48,972 nucleotides of DNA from Gnetum montanum (Eukaryota > Streptophyta > Gnetopsida > Gnetales > Gnetaceae). The notes below the pieces were generated by a model. The model worked only from the letters and a program-made list of their open reading frames with translations, had not been told where the DNA came from and searched no databases. Both the position numbers and the translations under genes were made by a program. How positions within the stretch are numbered: the first letter of the stretch is position 1; every line of letters starts with the position of its first letter. The DNA is taken from NCBI GenBank assembly GCA_015680685.1, contig MNCI01001033.1, positions 112,670 through 161,641 on the forward strand, read 5' to 3'. Below, piece after piece: positions 11,311-23,121 of this stretch.

Positions 11311-11495
11311 NNNNNNNNNNNNNNNNNNNNNNNNNNNNNNNNNNNNNNNNNNNNNNNNNNNNNNNNNNNNNNNNNNNNNNNNNNNNNNNNNNNNNNNNNN
11401 NNNNNNNNNNNNNNNNNNNNNNNNNNNNNNNNNNNNNNNNNNNNNNNNNNNNNNNNNNNNNNNNNNNNNNNNNNNNNNNNNNNNNNNNNNNNNNN
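11311..11495. other. Assembly gap (N run)
   Basis: 185 N inside the E1 5' LTR. Comparison with the other LTR predicts about 355 missing bases. Confidence 0.95.
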
Positions 11496-11782
11496 CTCCA
11501 AATGTTGGTTATGCTGATGCTTACGCTGTGCAGCATTTGAAAAAGTAACCAAAGTGTACTTAGCCAAAACCAACATTTTGAACCCGAAACTTTTGATTTT
11601 GGATGCTGGAAGTTGGTGAAGTCACTTGTGGGCCCTGAGGGGGCCTTGCCTATTGAATCATGGGCCATCGAAGGCTATTTTGGAGGCCTCCAAGTTTGGT
11701 CATGCTATACTTATGTTGGGCAGCAGCATGACTTAGCTTGATTCTTGTCTAAAAGTGCTAGGAATAAATTAGTGGTGTTTCA

Positions 11783-11787
11783 TATGC
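11783..11787. other. E1 target-site duplication, right copy
   Basis: TATGC, identical to 2450-2454. Confidence 0.9.
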
Positions 11788-13640
11788 AAACTTCTTTCAT
11801 TACCAAGGTTCTATTTTCTTTGGCCAAGTGACTCATGTCTTGACTGACTGGAAAAATTACTCTCAAAGTTACTGGATGCTCTCCTCGAGGACATTCTTCT
11901 GTCTTTCTGCATTTGTCAACCTTGCATTGTTTGTAGCTAATTATTTATTCTCTTCTTGTAGGGTAATGAGTGCTTTAGCATGTGCATACATCTTTTCTTC
12001 TCCTACTTATGCATCCCATACTACCTTCTCCTTTTTCTTCTCCATCCTCATATTATGATCAATCAACCTATTCACATGGTCATTTCTAAATTGCTCAAGT
12101 TGGTGTAGCGCAACAAATTGTGTTGGATTCCTTCTTGTAAATCTCAAGGTGGTGAGCTCTTCTTGTAATCTCTAAACTTTAGTTTTTGCAAGTTTTTCCT
12201 TGGTCTTGGCCATGGCCAACTTCCCTTTGGTGGCAATCAGTTCAAACTATACTATAGTGATATCATTGGGGATATCAAAAAGATTTTTCATGACTTGTCC
12301 TATTTACAATAGTCTATCAAATATACTCTCATGTTTGGTAGGACTCATCAAGGTACCAACAAGCATTTGAATGTCTCTCACTCCAAAAATATCAGCTCGT
12401 AGTACAACAAGAACAATGAATGATTCCTTGATATGGTCAATGATAATCACACTTGCACCTATTTCATCTTGATGTTGCATAATCACAACAATATCTCCTT
12501 CACTTGTTTCAAGCATCACTTGAAAAAATGCAGCGTACCATGAGATCTCTTGTACCCGGTCATCCTCTTCTCTTATTTGTAGCGACATTTGCCTATTGGC
12601 TAGGTCTATGGATATGATGGGCCCCATGGATATCTCTCTTACTTAATATAAATTGGCTGCCTCTCTTGATCTCCAACTAATAGTTTTAGCAATTTGCTAC
12701 AAATGGTTCATAAATGGTCTATAATCTTGTGGTAGTAATGGAACTTGCCATTACTGCTACTATTGTTTCTACTGCTCAACCTATGATTGACTACTAGGTC
12801 TAGCCTATTATTGCTAACTAGTAGCTAGGATGCTATCGGTAAGGGTGGTGTCTACAATTCCCTCAGTGCCCACTATTTTTTCTACCTGATCTTTCTTTGG
12901 TGGTACTAGTTTGAGCATTTCAGCATATGAAGCACCTTGAGCCTTCCTAGGAACACCATTGGTGTACCCTAGGATTCCAACTTGGTTGCATAGCTTTTTA
13001 ATAAGGCAAGGGAATAGAAGTGTCAACTTCCCTACCTTCTTTTCCTCAAACTACCTTTGAATTTCAAGGAAGTAAAGATGGGTGATGTTAGTGTTAAAAT
13101 TTCTCATCAGGATAGCACTTTCCCTAGTTGCATAGGTGAATATTCTATTGATTCTATTTGTGGGAAAAAAATGATAGGTGCCAATTTTAAAATATATCTT
13201 TTCTTCTACCATGAGCTCATTGTAATCTTTATCCTTCTTTTTGTATGCACTTTGCAACCATAGGCTTTTTGCATCAGTGTCAGATCTCGTGGAGATCTAT
13301 GCCACATTTGCCCCTTCACTGGGAAATTAAGGACCTCAGTAATTTCTTTTAGAGAATTAGGTTCAGAGACTCCTTCAATTTTGACCATTGCATTGGCATG
13401 TTTATTGTGTCAAAACTAGTATTCCTCTCTTAAGTACCATTCATCATTTTTGGTTAGTGTGGGCCATAGGGGGTGCTTAAAGTTGCATCTTTACTATCTC
13501 TAGAGAAAATTCCATGAATGAACCAAAATTCAATTCCACAATGACCGTGGACATGATTGATTTTTTTTGAATGGCCTAAAGGCATTTTGGTGATAGCATG
13601 AGGCACTATCCTTGTTTAGGTGCTTGTGGAATCTCTATGT
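11788..13640 (-). pseudogene. H1 extra ORF, N-terminal domain and coiled-coil region
   Basis: This minus-strand coding remnant includes KEITEVLNFPVKGQMWHRSP (about 13350-13290), DYNELMVEEKIYFKIGTYHF (about 13220-13160) and TLLFPCLIKKLCNQVGILGY (about 13023-12960). It matches the H2 copy, which has DYKEFDLLTPIERIHYKIGT in the same place. The pattern resembles the ATHILA ORF-1 and 'putative plant transposon protein' families, which usually show a VLxFP block and an (F/Y)PxLI..LC...G(V/I) block. Downstream (12630-12300) it becomes rich in charged residues and I/L/V, continuing to 1688 beyond E1. Function unknown. The element's own strand is the coding strand here, unlike the antisense gene in E2. 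Several stops and shifts are present. Confidence 0.6.
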
Positions 13641-15772
13641 CCCCTTGGGTTGAGTGCTCTATGGTAGGAGTCTGTTGATGAATACTATATGGCAACACCA
13701 CCTACTTTATGTGTTCTACTTGTGGGGTTTGTTTTCCTATTCAACCTCTTCCATGGCCTCTTGGTCTTTTGCTTCTTGGTTCTAAATGTTCTCCTTCTGG
13801 TATTCTCTTTTGGGCCATCTTTAATCAACAAGGGTTTGAGATTATTAGAATGTTTACATAAGTTCTTAATAGTTCTTTACCTTACTCATGGATTTTCAGA
13901 ATTTTTCATTGATTTTTGACACAAAAATGAGTCAAATGAAATGTATGGAAGATTTGAATTATGTCCAAAGGGTATTAGGCCATAAATGATGCATAGTTTT
14001 CAAGAATTTGGTAATTAAAATTTATGAAAAATGAGTCTTGGGCAACAAAATTTATTATATGGATAGGAGATGGGCTCTAAGGTTTTGAGATATGGATAGA
14101 TTATTTGATAATATGGGAATTCTTTATTGGTTCTTGATATTTTTGGATGGCACACGATGATGTGGAATTACTTGCCATGTATGAAATACAAGAGTTATAC
14201 AAGTGGATCCTTCCCAAAGCATGCTCCAATCCTTAGTACCCTTATATAACCATACCTAGAAGTGTCCTTAGGTACTCAAGTTAAATGTAAAACATACCTA
14301 TCTAGGAAAACACACATGTTAGTATTGCGAGATTGGGAAAATAATGCTATATTATACAAAAAAAAAGTTATGATTAAATACACAGTAAGGTGAGATGGAC
14401 TATAGAAGGGATATCTCAAAATTGGGGTGTGAGGTGTCTTACCATAGGAATAATGAAGTCTTGTGTATAATCTATGGTTAATGTAATCATTATCATCTCT
14501 AACAACTACAACAATAAGACTACCACTGTTGCAAGGAGGATCACCACTTGGCATGTTGTTCAAAGAAGGAGTTTATTCATTGCACTCTTTATTTTTTTGA
14601 AATTCCTGAGAAGCTACCTACCTTCAGGCATGGGTAACATATCTTTCTAGTGGGACCTCCAAAAATTTATTTTGTGAATGTATTTTATTTTTTAATTGTA
14701 TCGACCTTACCAAAGGACTACCTTCAAGCATGGATAACATGTCTTTCTAGTGTCATGGTAAGGTAGCACTTATTGTAATCTTACTCCCATTTTAGTTAGA
14801 TCTACAAGGATAGAAAACATCCTTAGCAATAGGATAGCACTCACAACAATAATCAAAGAAAATCCACAAATCCCCTTGATGTCACATCCTTTACATTCTT
14901 CACTTGGTTCTTCACTCTTCTATCCAAGCATAATGATCATAGGTTTATTTTTAGTTTTATTATGAAAAGAATATAATTATGGTCATGGTAAGAACCTTCT
15001 TATTATTGGAATGGGTAGATTGATGTTGTGGTCTCACTATATAAATAATTAGTATCTTATGATTTGATAATATAGAGAAATCTTTATCTTATTGGAACTA
15101 CATCTTGCCTTATTTGGTGTGTTTTATTGACAACCAACAAAAATATGTACAAGAAAAATGATACAATTCATAGAAAAAATGGAAAAATAGAGAAATAATT
15201 TGGAAAATATTAAAGAATATCAAATGATTAAGAAATAGAAAAGTATAAAAGAATGAAAAGATATCAAAGTATGTGAAAACTAGTAAGAAATGTGAAAAAG
15301 TATTAAGAAAAGAAAAAAGTATAACAAAAATTATAAACCATAAAAGTTAGAAAACAAGATAAAGGTTAAAAGGTACTTATTAATTTCTAAGTTAGGATAA
15401 GGCCTCTCCCCCACCACTAAACTAATGGATGAGTGTTTGGAAAATGGACCATAAGTCCCTTGGATCATACACTCTGGGTTTCTCTCTTGCCATCTTTAGT
15501 GACTTAATTTTTTGATTAGCATCCTATGTAATCTTAATGGTAACTGAATTTTGATCATCCAAGTCCTTATTTCTTCTATTTGTTGGTGTATGGTTATGGT
15601 TTATGACATCTACTTATGAGTTCTTAGTTTGGGTTAGTTTCTTAGAGTAGGAGTAAATAAGTAGGTTAGATTATTCAATGAATGTTTTGGACACTTTTAA
15701 GTTCTCAATTGGTGGCCATTGGATGTCTTTTTGTTTAGTGGCCCATGTTTCTTTTTGTGCACATACTTGTTT
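13641..15772. other. H1 non-coding interval between protease and extra ORF
   Basis: No ORF on either strand resembles a retroelement protein, so this is where RT and integrase would be expected and are missing. Bases 15140-15370 are A-rich low-complexity sequence. The block at about 14890-15010 matches, in reverse orientation, the end of element P (about 21830-21970), including TTCTTCACTTGGTTCTTCAC-type wording on one strand. Confidence 0.55.
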
Positions 15773-16330
15773 TTAATATCTGTGGTGGGCTAGTGTAAGG
15801 ATTGTGTTGAGTTTTTGAAGTGTTGATCCACAACTACACCCTTCTTCATCATTAGTAATGCATGGAATCCTTTGTGTTTTTATGGCTCTGTGCATGTCTT
15901 CCTTAGAGATTTCTATAGATAAATCCCTCATGATTAACTTAGCATCTATTGTGCTAAGCCATTCCCTTCCCATTATGATAGGAAATTCCTTGTCATCATT
16001 TTTCACATCTATCTTAAGAAACTTTGTTGAATAAGATCACCCATTACTAGTGATCACTACATCTTCTATTTATCCCAAGGGAATGGTGATAGATTTATCT
16101 ACTAGCTATAGCCTAATGTTCCACTTCTTTAGGAGCAGTAGGTTTCATGCCTTGTATGTTTCTTGAGATATCATATTTTCTCTAGAACCTAAGTCCAGTA
16201 GATCCTTGCATGGTACATTTCCATCTACTTGTAAATAAATCAAAGAAACTTTTAGATTAATTCTTTTCTTGGCAAGTGGTGCTACCTTTATCTAGTTTGA
16301 CATTACTTTAGTTAGCATGATATTTTTCAA
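15773..16330 (-). pseudogene. H1 aspartic protease
   Basis: On the minus strand the frame reads CKDLLDLGSRENMIS (about 16210-16165), in which DLG followed by S is the active-site form seen in Athila-type proteases. Further on are SITIPLG and FPIIMGREWLSTIDAKL (about 15975-15925), closely matching the H3 protease (FPIIMGRQWLSTVDAK). Stops interrupt the frame several times. It would process the Gag polyprotein. It sits directly downstream of gag in the same orientation; no RT follows. Confidence 0.75.
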
Positions 16331-16499
16331 TTCTTGAGCCAGCTGTGGTAGAAGCATAGTGTTTGTAAGAAGATTTGTTGTATAAGAAACATGATTCAAT
16401 GAAGTCCTAACTCTATCAGCCTTTTCAAGACTTTTTTTTGAAGAAAGGACATTTCCTAAATTTTTCTTTAGCATTACTAGTATGATCCTTTCTTTGTAC

Positions 16500-18330
16500 A
16501 TTTACTACCCTTACAAAATGTTTCTACTGAGGTTGTGATGGTAGTTTTCCCTACATTACAGGTGATGGAATTAGTGGTAAAGAATTAGGAAGTTGACTCA
16601 ATGAATTAGTCATTTGTCGATGCACATATGGGTTGGCATCCATCCTTGGAAGCATAGATCTATGGTACTTTGGTGGATAATATTGAGGAGTTTGAATTGC
16701 TACATTTCTAGGAGAAATTGGACACTAGACATAGCATCCATAAGGGTCTAGTTGTTAATATGGGTACTAGTATTGTGATGGTGGCATCATCGACAATTGT
16801 TTTTGCTACCACTATTAATAATATTACTCCTGTGGCTATAGATAAGCTCCACTGGGGTAATAGGCTAGTTGGAAGGTCTGCTAATAGTTACTTGGAGGGT
16901 AAGGTAACTATTTGAGCATTTTCTTTTTGATGAATCTTAGATTAAGTGCATACACCCCTGTTTCCTAAAAATATGCCATTATAGGGCAACACCCCTAAGG
17001 ATGTTCATATTGGCACACTACACATCCTTCCTTGTCTTTTGAGCTTGTATTTGAACATTTGACCACTAAAGCCACTTTTCCCTTTCATTTAAAGTCTCTT
17101 TTCTTCTTTTTATCCTTGACTTTGCTGAAGGCCTACTCAATTCTTTTCTCAATAATTTTCAAAGTTGTTGCAAAATTTTCATTCATTGAATCCCACATTT
17201 TTTCTACCCTGGCTGCTATGTCATTAACAGATTTCTAAATAGGTAGTGTCTTATTTTGTATTACCTCATCCAAGGTTTCTTCCTCTTGTTGATCACATAC
17301 TCATATATCATGTTTTCTTATTCATGGATCTCTATTATACTCTCTGACAGATTCCCTCTTCTTTAACTCATCTTCTTCCTTTGCCACTTAATCAATAATT
17401 CTTTCAATCCGATGGATAGTCATCTTTGATAATCTACCTTGGGCGTAAACCACAAGGGTTTATTTAATTTTATTTCTAAGCCCATTAATAATGTGCCTCA
17501 GCTACTCCCTTTGGGAAAATCCATGGCTTGGGCACTTATACAGAAATGAATAATATTTGCCCATTGTTGCATCAGGGGATTCATAGGTCCCTTGTTTTCA
17601 TCCATGGAATTATTTTGAAGATTGGATACCTTAGAGTAGATTTTGTATTTATCATTGAAAAGTTCTAACATGGTAGTACATATTCTAATTGATTCATGTT
17701 CCAGTGATCTGTACTAGCTTTTAGCCTCTTTAATGAGTGTCCTTGGGAACACTTTTAATTTTTTCCAATCACTTTCTATGTTCTATAGGGCATAGGCATC
17801 ATGAAGTGCTTGAAGGTGATTTTGTGGATTAATGTTGTATCCACCCTCAAATTTGGGCATTTTATTCATGTCTAACCATGTAATGCGACTGTTCCTTATG
17901 TGCTTGGTTGGAATGTATACATCTTCCTTTACATTTATCATATTTTAAATTGCCAATAGGGGTTTATCATAGTGATTAGGTTTGTAAAATCTATTGTAAT
18001 AATGCGTTCTTTAGTGCTCATACCTCTCTCTCTCTCTTCATGTCTATTCCTATATCTTCATGGTTCATGTTCCTCATCTTCATCATTAGAATGCCTTGGG
18101 TGATAATCATATTGATCATGAGTCTGTCATATTTCCCTATCATGTTCTTTCTACTTATGATTCCTTTGATTAGATTCCACCAAAAATTGTAGGAAGAAGA
18201 TGAAGTAGTGGAAGAACAATGTTGACTAGTTCTTCTCCTATGATTCTACTATTCTTCTCTTTATGATCCAAAAAAAATGCTTGGCCTCAAGTCCTATTTA
18301 TGCTTGGAGTCTATTGCTTCGCTTCTAGGT
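16500..18330 (-). pseudogene. H1 gag
   Basis: The minus strand around 17880-17640 reads NPQNHLQALHDAYALQNIES, then a DWKKLKVFPRTLIKEAKS block and CTTMLELFNDKYKIYSKVSN. This is the capsid-like segment of plant retrotransposon Gag (family retrotransposon gag, PF03732-like): W...L.VFP.TL...A, Y..L, and a later LF..K. The same words occur in P on the other strand (LQAFHNAYILQNIKSGWQKL). The rest toward 16500 is degraded and only partly readable. Gag would form the particle; the frame is broken by several stops. Confidence 0.65.
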
Positions 18331-18586
18331 GTCTCTGCTAAGGCTAAATGTAACTACACTTTGATAGGTTCTTCCAACTGAATAACAAGAATTTGGGAAT
18401 GAACTTCAAGATTCTGACGGAGTTTTTCAGCTATAAATGCATCTCCATCTAGTTCTTCTAGAAAAATAAGAGAGTTAACTTACTTTTCTTTGTTATGCAC
18501 ATGGTTGGTCTCCATAGTAGCATCTCTCTACACTTGTCCCTCTATAGGTTGCTAGGGTCTCATCATGTGTTTGGTCATATGGTACC

Positions 18587-19170
18587 TGATGACTCAAGTT
18601 TTATAAGGGTATAATATCAGATATTTAATATCAAATTTGCGTTATCAAGTATTTAGTATCACACTCAATGACTCAATAGAGGAGATTACTTCCATCATTA
18701 GAACATCCACTTAGCTTTATTATTATTCTTAATTACTTAAAATGCTTATTATTTTCCTTAGTTAATGTTTATCATTTAGTGCTCTTTATCATTTTCTATC
18801 ATTTAGCGAAATGAGTGTGACTAATCTCAAGTGCTTAAGTGTAATTACTTGGTAACACAGTAGTGTTATTGTTTGATGCACCTGATAACAGTACACTTGG
18901 TAATCCTAGTGATAGTTATGCGATGTCCAAGGTGTGTATAGAAGGTTAGGAATAGATACTCATCACACATAGGCTAGTTTAGACATTACTTTCCATTGTT
19001 AATTAACTTAAATAATTGATTTCTTTATTATCATTAAGAGTAGCATAAGGCCATAACAACATCAATTATCATATGCCCCAATTTGGACTAAACCATATGT
19101 AATAAGCTACCACTAGTCCAAGTGGGAAGATAGTGAACTATGATCAAGACATAATGATCTAGATGCCACA
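18587..19170 (+). repeat. P 5' LTR, partial
   Basis: Begins TGATGACTCAAG. Bases 18830-19150 are the reverse complement of the H1 LTR at about 760-1050, for example TTACTTGGTAACACAGTAGT against the ACTACTTGGGTTACTAG block. The last ~100 bases expected at the 3' end are missing, and a single N stands at 19177, so sequence may have been lost there in the assembly. Confidence 0.6.
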
Positions 19171-19176
19171 ACTAGT

Positions 19177-19177
19177 N
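19177..19177. other. Single unresolved base (N)
   Basis: A lone N near the broken end of the P LTR, possibly marking a collapsed join. Confidence 0.8.
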
Positions 19178-19375
19178 ATGAGATATATATTGAAGAAAAT
19201 TAGAGTGACCAACCTCATCCAAGGGTTTCATATGTTCATAACCACCTTGACTACACTCAATGACTACATTTACCTAAGGCAAACAATCCTAGAGGAGATG
19301 AAGCAAGTCTTAGACTAGGTAAGGTCTCAATGCCTAGGACCTTCCCAAAACCTAGAAAAGATAAATTAAGGGATC

Positions 19376-21390
19376 ATGGGGAACACTATAGAAGCCATGG
19401 TGATTCTTCTAGTTCCTCATCTTCCTCTTCCTCTTCAACGTTTAGTTCTAACAAAGATGAACATAGGTATAGAGATAAAGCTCCACTATGGGGTTGAAAT
19501 AAGGATAGAAATCATAACCAAGGATAAAATCAAAGATATCAAAATGAGCATAGATAAAATCATCACAATTAGACAAATACAAATAGAAATTTTTTACATG
19601 ACATGTTTGATGATGATCAACCTTTGTTGGCCACTAAGAGCATGATGAAAATTATAGAGGTAGTTAAAATACCACATAGGCATCAAAAGGAAAGTTGCAT
19701 CAAAAGGCTTAATATGAATAGCATCCCTAAATTTATGAAAGGCTATAATTCTAATCCACAACATCATTTACAAGCCTTCCATAATGCCTACATCTTACAG
19801 AACATCAAAAGTGGGTGGCAAAAGCTTAAGCTCTTTCCTAGGACACTAATAGACAAAGTCGAAGTGTGGTATAAATCGTTGAAACCAAATTTAATCCATC
19901 GGTGTTCCACAATGCTAGAACTCTTCAAAAAGAAATACCAAACCTATGCAAGGGTGTCCAACCTAAGGAAACAAATCCATGGATGGAAATAGAAACAACA
20001 TGAACCATTGAATATGGCCCTAGATAGATACTATTCTCTACTAAATAGATGCCCAAGCCATGGTTTCTCTCAAGAAGAGAAACTTTTCCACATCATAGAT
20101 GGACTTCATAGGTAAAAGACGGAGATCCTTAAGATGTATGCTCAAGGTTAATTATATGAACTAGGAACCCATCATATCCAAAGGCTTATAAAGCATGTGG
20201 AAAATGAAGAAGGAGAGCTATGCAAATGGGAGAATGTTAAATAATATCACTAGGATCCAACTTGTCAAAAGAAGAAGGTCCATATCTATGGTTAGAAAAA
20301 AGAGGCAACTCTCGATGAAATGATTTGACAAGAAACCTTACCAATGCAATAGTATATTGCTAAACTTTAGGCAAGGTTAAATAAGATGTTAGAATGGATA
20401 AATGAGAAAGTTACAACTTGCATAGAAACCATAGAGGAGAGAGTAATGTAAAAAAAATCAAGTGATTATGTAAAAGGAAGGAAAAGGAACCAAGAAATAG
20501 TTAAGAACATTGATCAGCAAAAAGGGAAAAGAAGAGGCTATAAACACAACCACCAAAGAAGATGATGGATGTGACATTTGCCTATATGACCACCGAAAGG
20601 GCTATTGCCCAGTCATGTTACATTACATGAGTATGTGGCTTTTACTTTGAATCCCAAGTTTATACAAAGGTAAATGCCTAGGAAATTACCTTTCTCACAA
20701 GGTAATTATATACAGTCCTACAACCAACCATACTATCCTAGTGGGACTTCTTACTAGCCTCAACAATATCACCAACTATAGTGGGAAAACCCACAGTCAT
20801 GGGGAATGTCATCATCAAACTAGCCTTACCCCTATTTTTGGTCAAACCCCTATAGATATTATGTTCAAAAACCTTTTTCCCCAACTAGTTCTACTTCCTC
20901 TACTTCAAATTGCTACTACCACTCTCCCAAATATCATCGACTTGTGAGATCTTTTGAATGATCACCACCCCACACCTCTCATCCTTTATCATATCCTCAA
21001 TATTCTCATACATCCCTCCATCACATGTTACAGCCAAAAACCTAGGAAGTTTTAGCACCACAACATCAATGAAAGAATGCCACTTGTGCTACAAACATAC
21101 ATAGAAATGATAATGACAATAGATCTCCACCATAATCTTAGAAATGTCCTTTCTTTAGGATGGTTCCCATGCGTAAGCATAACACTTGTGGACTTACTAA
21201 CTCATTCAAACTATCATAATGCCAATAAGATGCAACATCCTTCCTTTCACAACCAATGTCCTCCAATCCTACACATAGGCCAACATCCATCATTACTCAA
21301 ACACCTAATAGAAACAATGAATCTAGCACTGTGGAGAGACAAAAGAATCCATGCATAACTAATCATGTCAAAGGGTGAAGTCTTGGGCCA
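19376..21390 (+). pseudogene. P gag
   Basis: The main readable frame starts at 19603 and contains LQAFHNAYILQNIKSGWQKL (about 19770-19830), KLFPRTLIDKVEVWYKSLKP and STMLELFKKKYQTYARVSN, the capsid signature of plant LTR retrotransposons. The same frame continues with stops to about 21380 through a lysine-rich stretch and a long P/Y/S/Q-rich C-terminal tail typical of Athila-group Gag. Residues upstream of 19603 (from about 19376) are probably the N-terminus in a shifted frame. No zinc knuckle is obvious. Compared with H1 gag the core is clearly related. Confidence 0.7.
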
Positions 21391-21970
21391 GACATTTGAA
21401 AAGTTAACACAACTCCTACTCTAGCACACTGTACATTAAAAAACTAGGTGTATGAGCAACAACTCATCCACGCAGTCATCACTAAACCAGAAGACAGCTA
21501 GTGGCTTGAAAATGAGAGTCCAACACTATTTTACAAATGCATGAAGCCTGCCTATTCACTTATTAATTCTTATCATGGTCAAAAGCTTAGTGGTGGGGGA
21601 GATGTCCCATGCTAAAATCAAGAAATAATAAGTATTTTTTAATCTTTTTTTTTAATTTTTTATTATTTTCTCATTTCTTGATACAAATTTTTCCTATCCT
21701 TTTCAAATGTTTTCACATTTTTTTTATTTCCTTTGTTAGTAATGTCATTGGAAATAAAATGACATCATGTAGCCCATTGAGATGAGGTTTTCTCTATGTT
21801 GTTAAAGTCATAAGGAACTAGTTCTCTAGATATTGAGGCCATGTCATCCATCCATCCATCCCATTAATAAGAGGTTCTTACCATTGTCATAATGATATTC
21901 TTTATTCATCATCAAACCAAGAATAAACTCATAATCATTGTGCCTAGACATAAAAGTGAAGAACCAAGTG
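21391..21970. other. P downstream non-coding tail
   Basis: Contains AGTGGTGGGGGAGATG at about 21590, also seen on the other strand in H1 near 15400-15430 after its protease. T-rich low-complexity sequence follows (21620-21740). The end (21830-21970) matches H1 14890-15010 in reverse. No ORF of note. Confidence 0.5.
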
Positions 21971-22888
21971 TGATGAGTGGTCAAGGTACCCCCTACACTC
22001 AACCATATGAATCACAAAGTGTTCAAGCATGATTCGGTCAAATTCCATGAACTCTATAGTTTTTGGTACACTATTCTTCCAAGAAGTGAACCTTGCCCTA
22101 AAGGTCATTCATTGTCTTCCCAATTACACCTGTGATGCACATGATATGGTTAAGTGTAATTGAAGCATATGATTTTTATTATTTTATGGTTTATGTTCTT
22201 TGGTGCTTAAAGTAGAGAGATGAAGTAATGTAACAACTAATTTAGTTTAACTAATTAACTATTCTTTAACTAGTCCTAACATAAGCATCTAATCCCACTT
22301 TTAGTACATGTCTTGAACCCACGTATCTACTATTGGGTTACCAAATGCTATGCTATTAGGTACACCAAGCAATAACACTACTAGGATTACCAAGTGAATA
22401 CGAGTTTACACTTGAAGTAGTCATACTTATGTATTTAATTTATTGAGCTTAATTAATTAATTAATCACTTAAGGTATAATTTAGCTTAATTAATGGCATA
22501 ATTAATGAAGATAATAAATGCATAAATAAATCATTAATATATTCTAACTACTGCAAGGTTTGATCAAAAGGCTTGTCTTTATTACCCTACACATTGGTGT
22601 GGTTCAGCTACAACAATGCTTGAATAAAGATCGATACACTTTTTGACTCCTATTGTGGGCACTCAGAGAAATGTTCTAACTTTCAAATGGACAAACTGTA
22701 AGAGCTCTACTACTACTATGACTTAATGATTCATAACCATGGCTGAGAGCTTGTATTTATAGTTTTTGCTATAGTATTGCATCGATAGGGTCCCATAGAT
22801 GTAACAAATGCTATGTCGACGTGGCCATGTCGACAATGCAACACCATGTAAATGGGGCCCTATTGACACAACACTTTGATGCTCATCA
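21971..22888 (-). repeat. H2 3' LTR
   Basis: Starts TGATGAGTGGTCAAGG and ends GCTCATCA on the plus strand. A minus-strand TATAAATA lies at 22761-22754. The purine tract follows at 22889 (TACCCCC on the plus strand). It is similar to the LTRs at 602 and 42427 throughout, for example the CACCAAGCAATAACACTACT block near 22365. The left flank AAGTG could be half of a target duplication. Confidence 0.78.
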
Positions 22889-22903
22889 TACCCCCATGAC
22901 TGA
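22889..22903 (-). other. H2 polypurine tract
   Basis: Minus strand reads AGTCATGGGGGTA directly before the LTR, as in H1 and H3. Confidence 0.65.
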
Positions 22904-23121
22904 ATGAAAAATCATCCTCAAGTTCCCTTACAAAAATAGAAATGTATGGGATTATTGATTGACTCTTGACAAAATAAACTAACTTCACAAAACTAAGTGC
23001 TTGAGTGTACAAATCAAAAAATTACAAAAACTTGTGGCATGACATAAAATTGAATACCATGATGTGACTACACAAAAATTTGATAGCACATCCTCTGATG
23101 ATGTGAAGGTGGTGAAGAAGA

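Larger units (their letters stand above)
2455..11782 (-). mobile_element. E1: Tat-like non-autonomous LTR retrotransposon
   Basis: E1 is a complete minus-strand insertion: 5' LTR 11782-10332, primer-binding site 10326-10308, gag 9972 to about 7787, protease to 6422, a short repeat remnant (about 6260-6190), a tandem-repeat zone (about 6046-5290), about 1.15 kb without genes, a purine tract and the 3' LTR 4119-2455. The flanking duplication TATGC is perfect. Its LTR ends, primer site, gag, protease and 3' tandem repeats match E2, but no reverse transcriptase, RNase H or integrase is present anywhere between the protease and the 3' LTR. It is therefore a gag-protease-only derivative. The two LTRs agree at roughly nine of ten bases over the first 205 bases compared by eye, so the insertion is old. 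Confidence 0.88.
10332..11782 (-). repeat. E1 5' LTR
   Basis: It mirrors 2455-4119: the inner edge reads TGTACTAACC and the outer edge TGTTTCA on the plus strand. TATAAATA is on the minus strand at 10942-10935. A gap of 185 N (11311-11495) lies inside; the left LTR has about 355 bases in the same place (about 3477-3830), so the gap length is nominal. Confidence 0.88.
602..18586 (-). mobile_element. H1: Athila-like Ty3/Gypsy element, 5' LTR missing, interrupted by E1
   Basis: Read on the minus strand, the order is gag (about 18330-16500), protease (about 16330-15773), a non-coding stretch, an extra ORF (about 13640-11788 continuing 2454-1688), polypurine tract and 3' LTR (1484-602). E1 with its target duplication splits the extra ORF. 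The expected minus-oriented 5' LTR is not found right of gag; instead a plus-oriented LTR (element P) starts at 18587. No reverse transcriptase or integrase is visible in the 16 to 11.8 kb interval, so H1 looks like a gag-protease-extra-ORF element unable to copy itself. The Athila-like assignment rests on the protease motif, the extra ORF and overall layout and is an inference. Confidence 0.7.
18587..21970 (+). mobile_element. P: truncated plus-strand Athila-like element
   Basis: P has a partial 5' LTR (18587 to about 19170), a gag frame (19376 to about 21390) and a non-coding tail that stops at the H2 LTR. No protease, RT, integrase or 3' LTR is present. It is oriented opposite to H1 and H2. 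It either inserted in H1 and was itself cut by H2, or was joined by rearrangement; the window does not decide. Confidence 0.6.

Noticed and set aside
13689-13919. Hydrophobic plus-strand ORF of 76 codons, possible membrane protein
   Set aside because: It lies antisense to H1 in AT-rich non-coding sequence, with no start context or relatives visible in H2.
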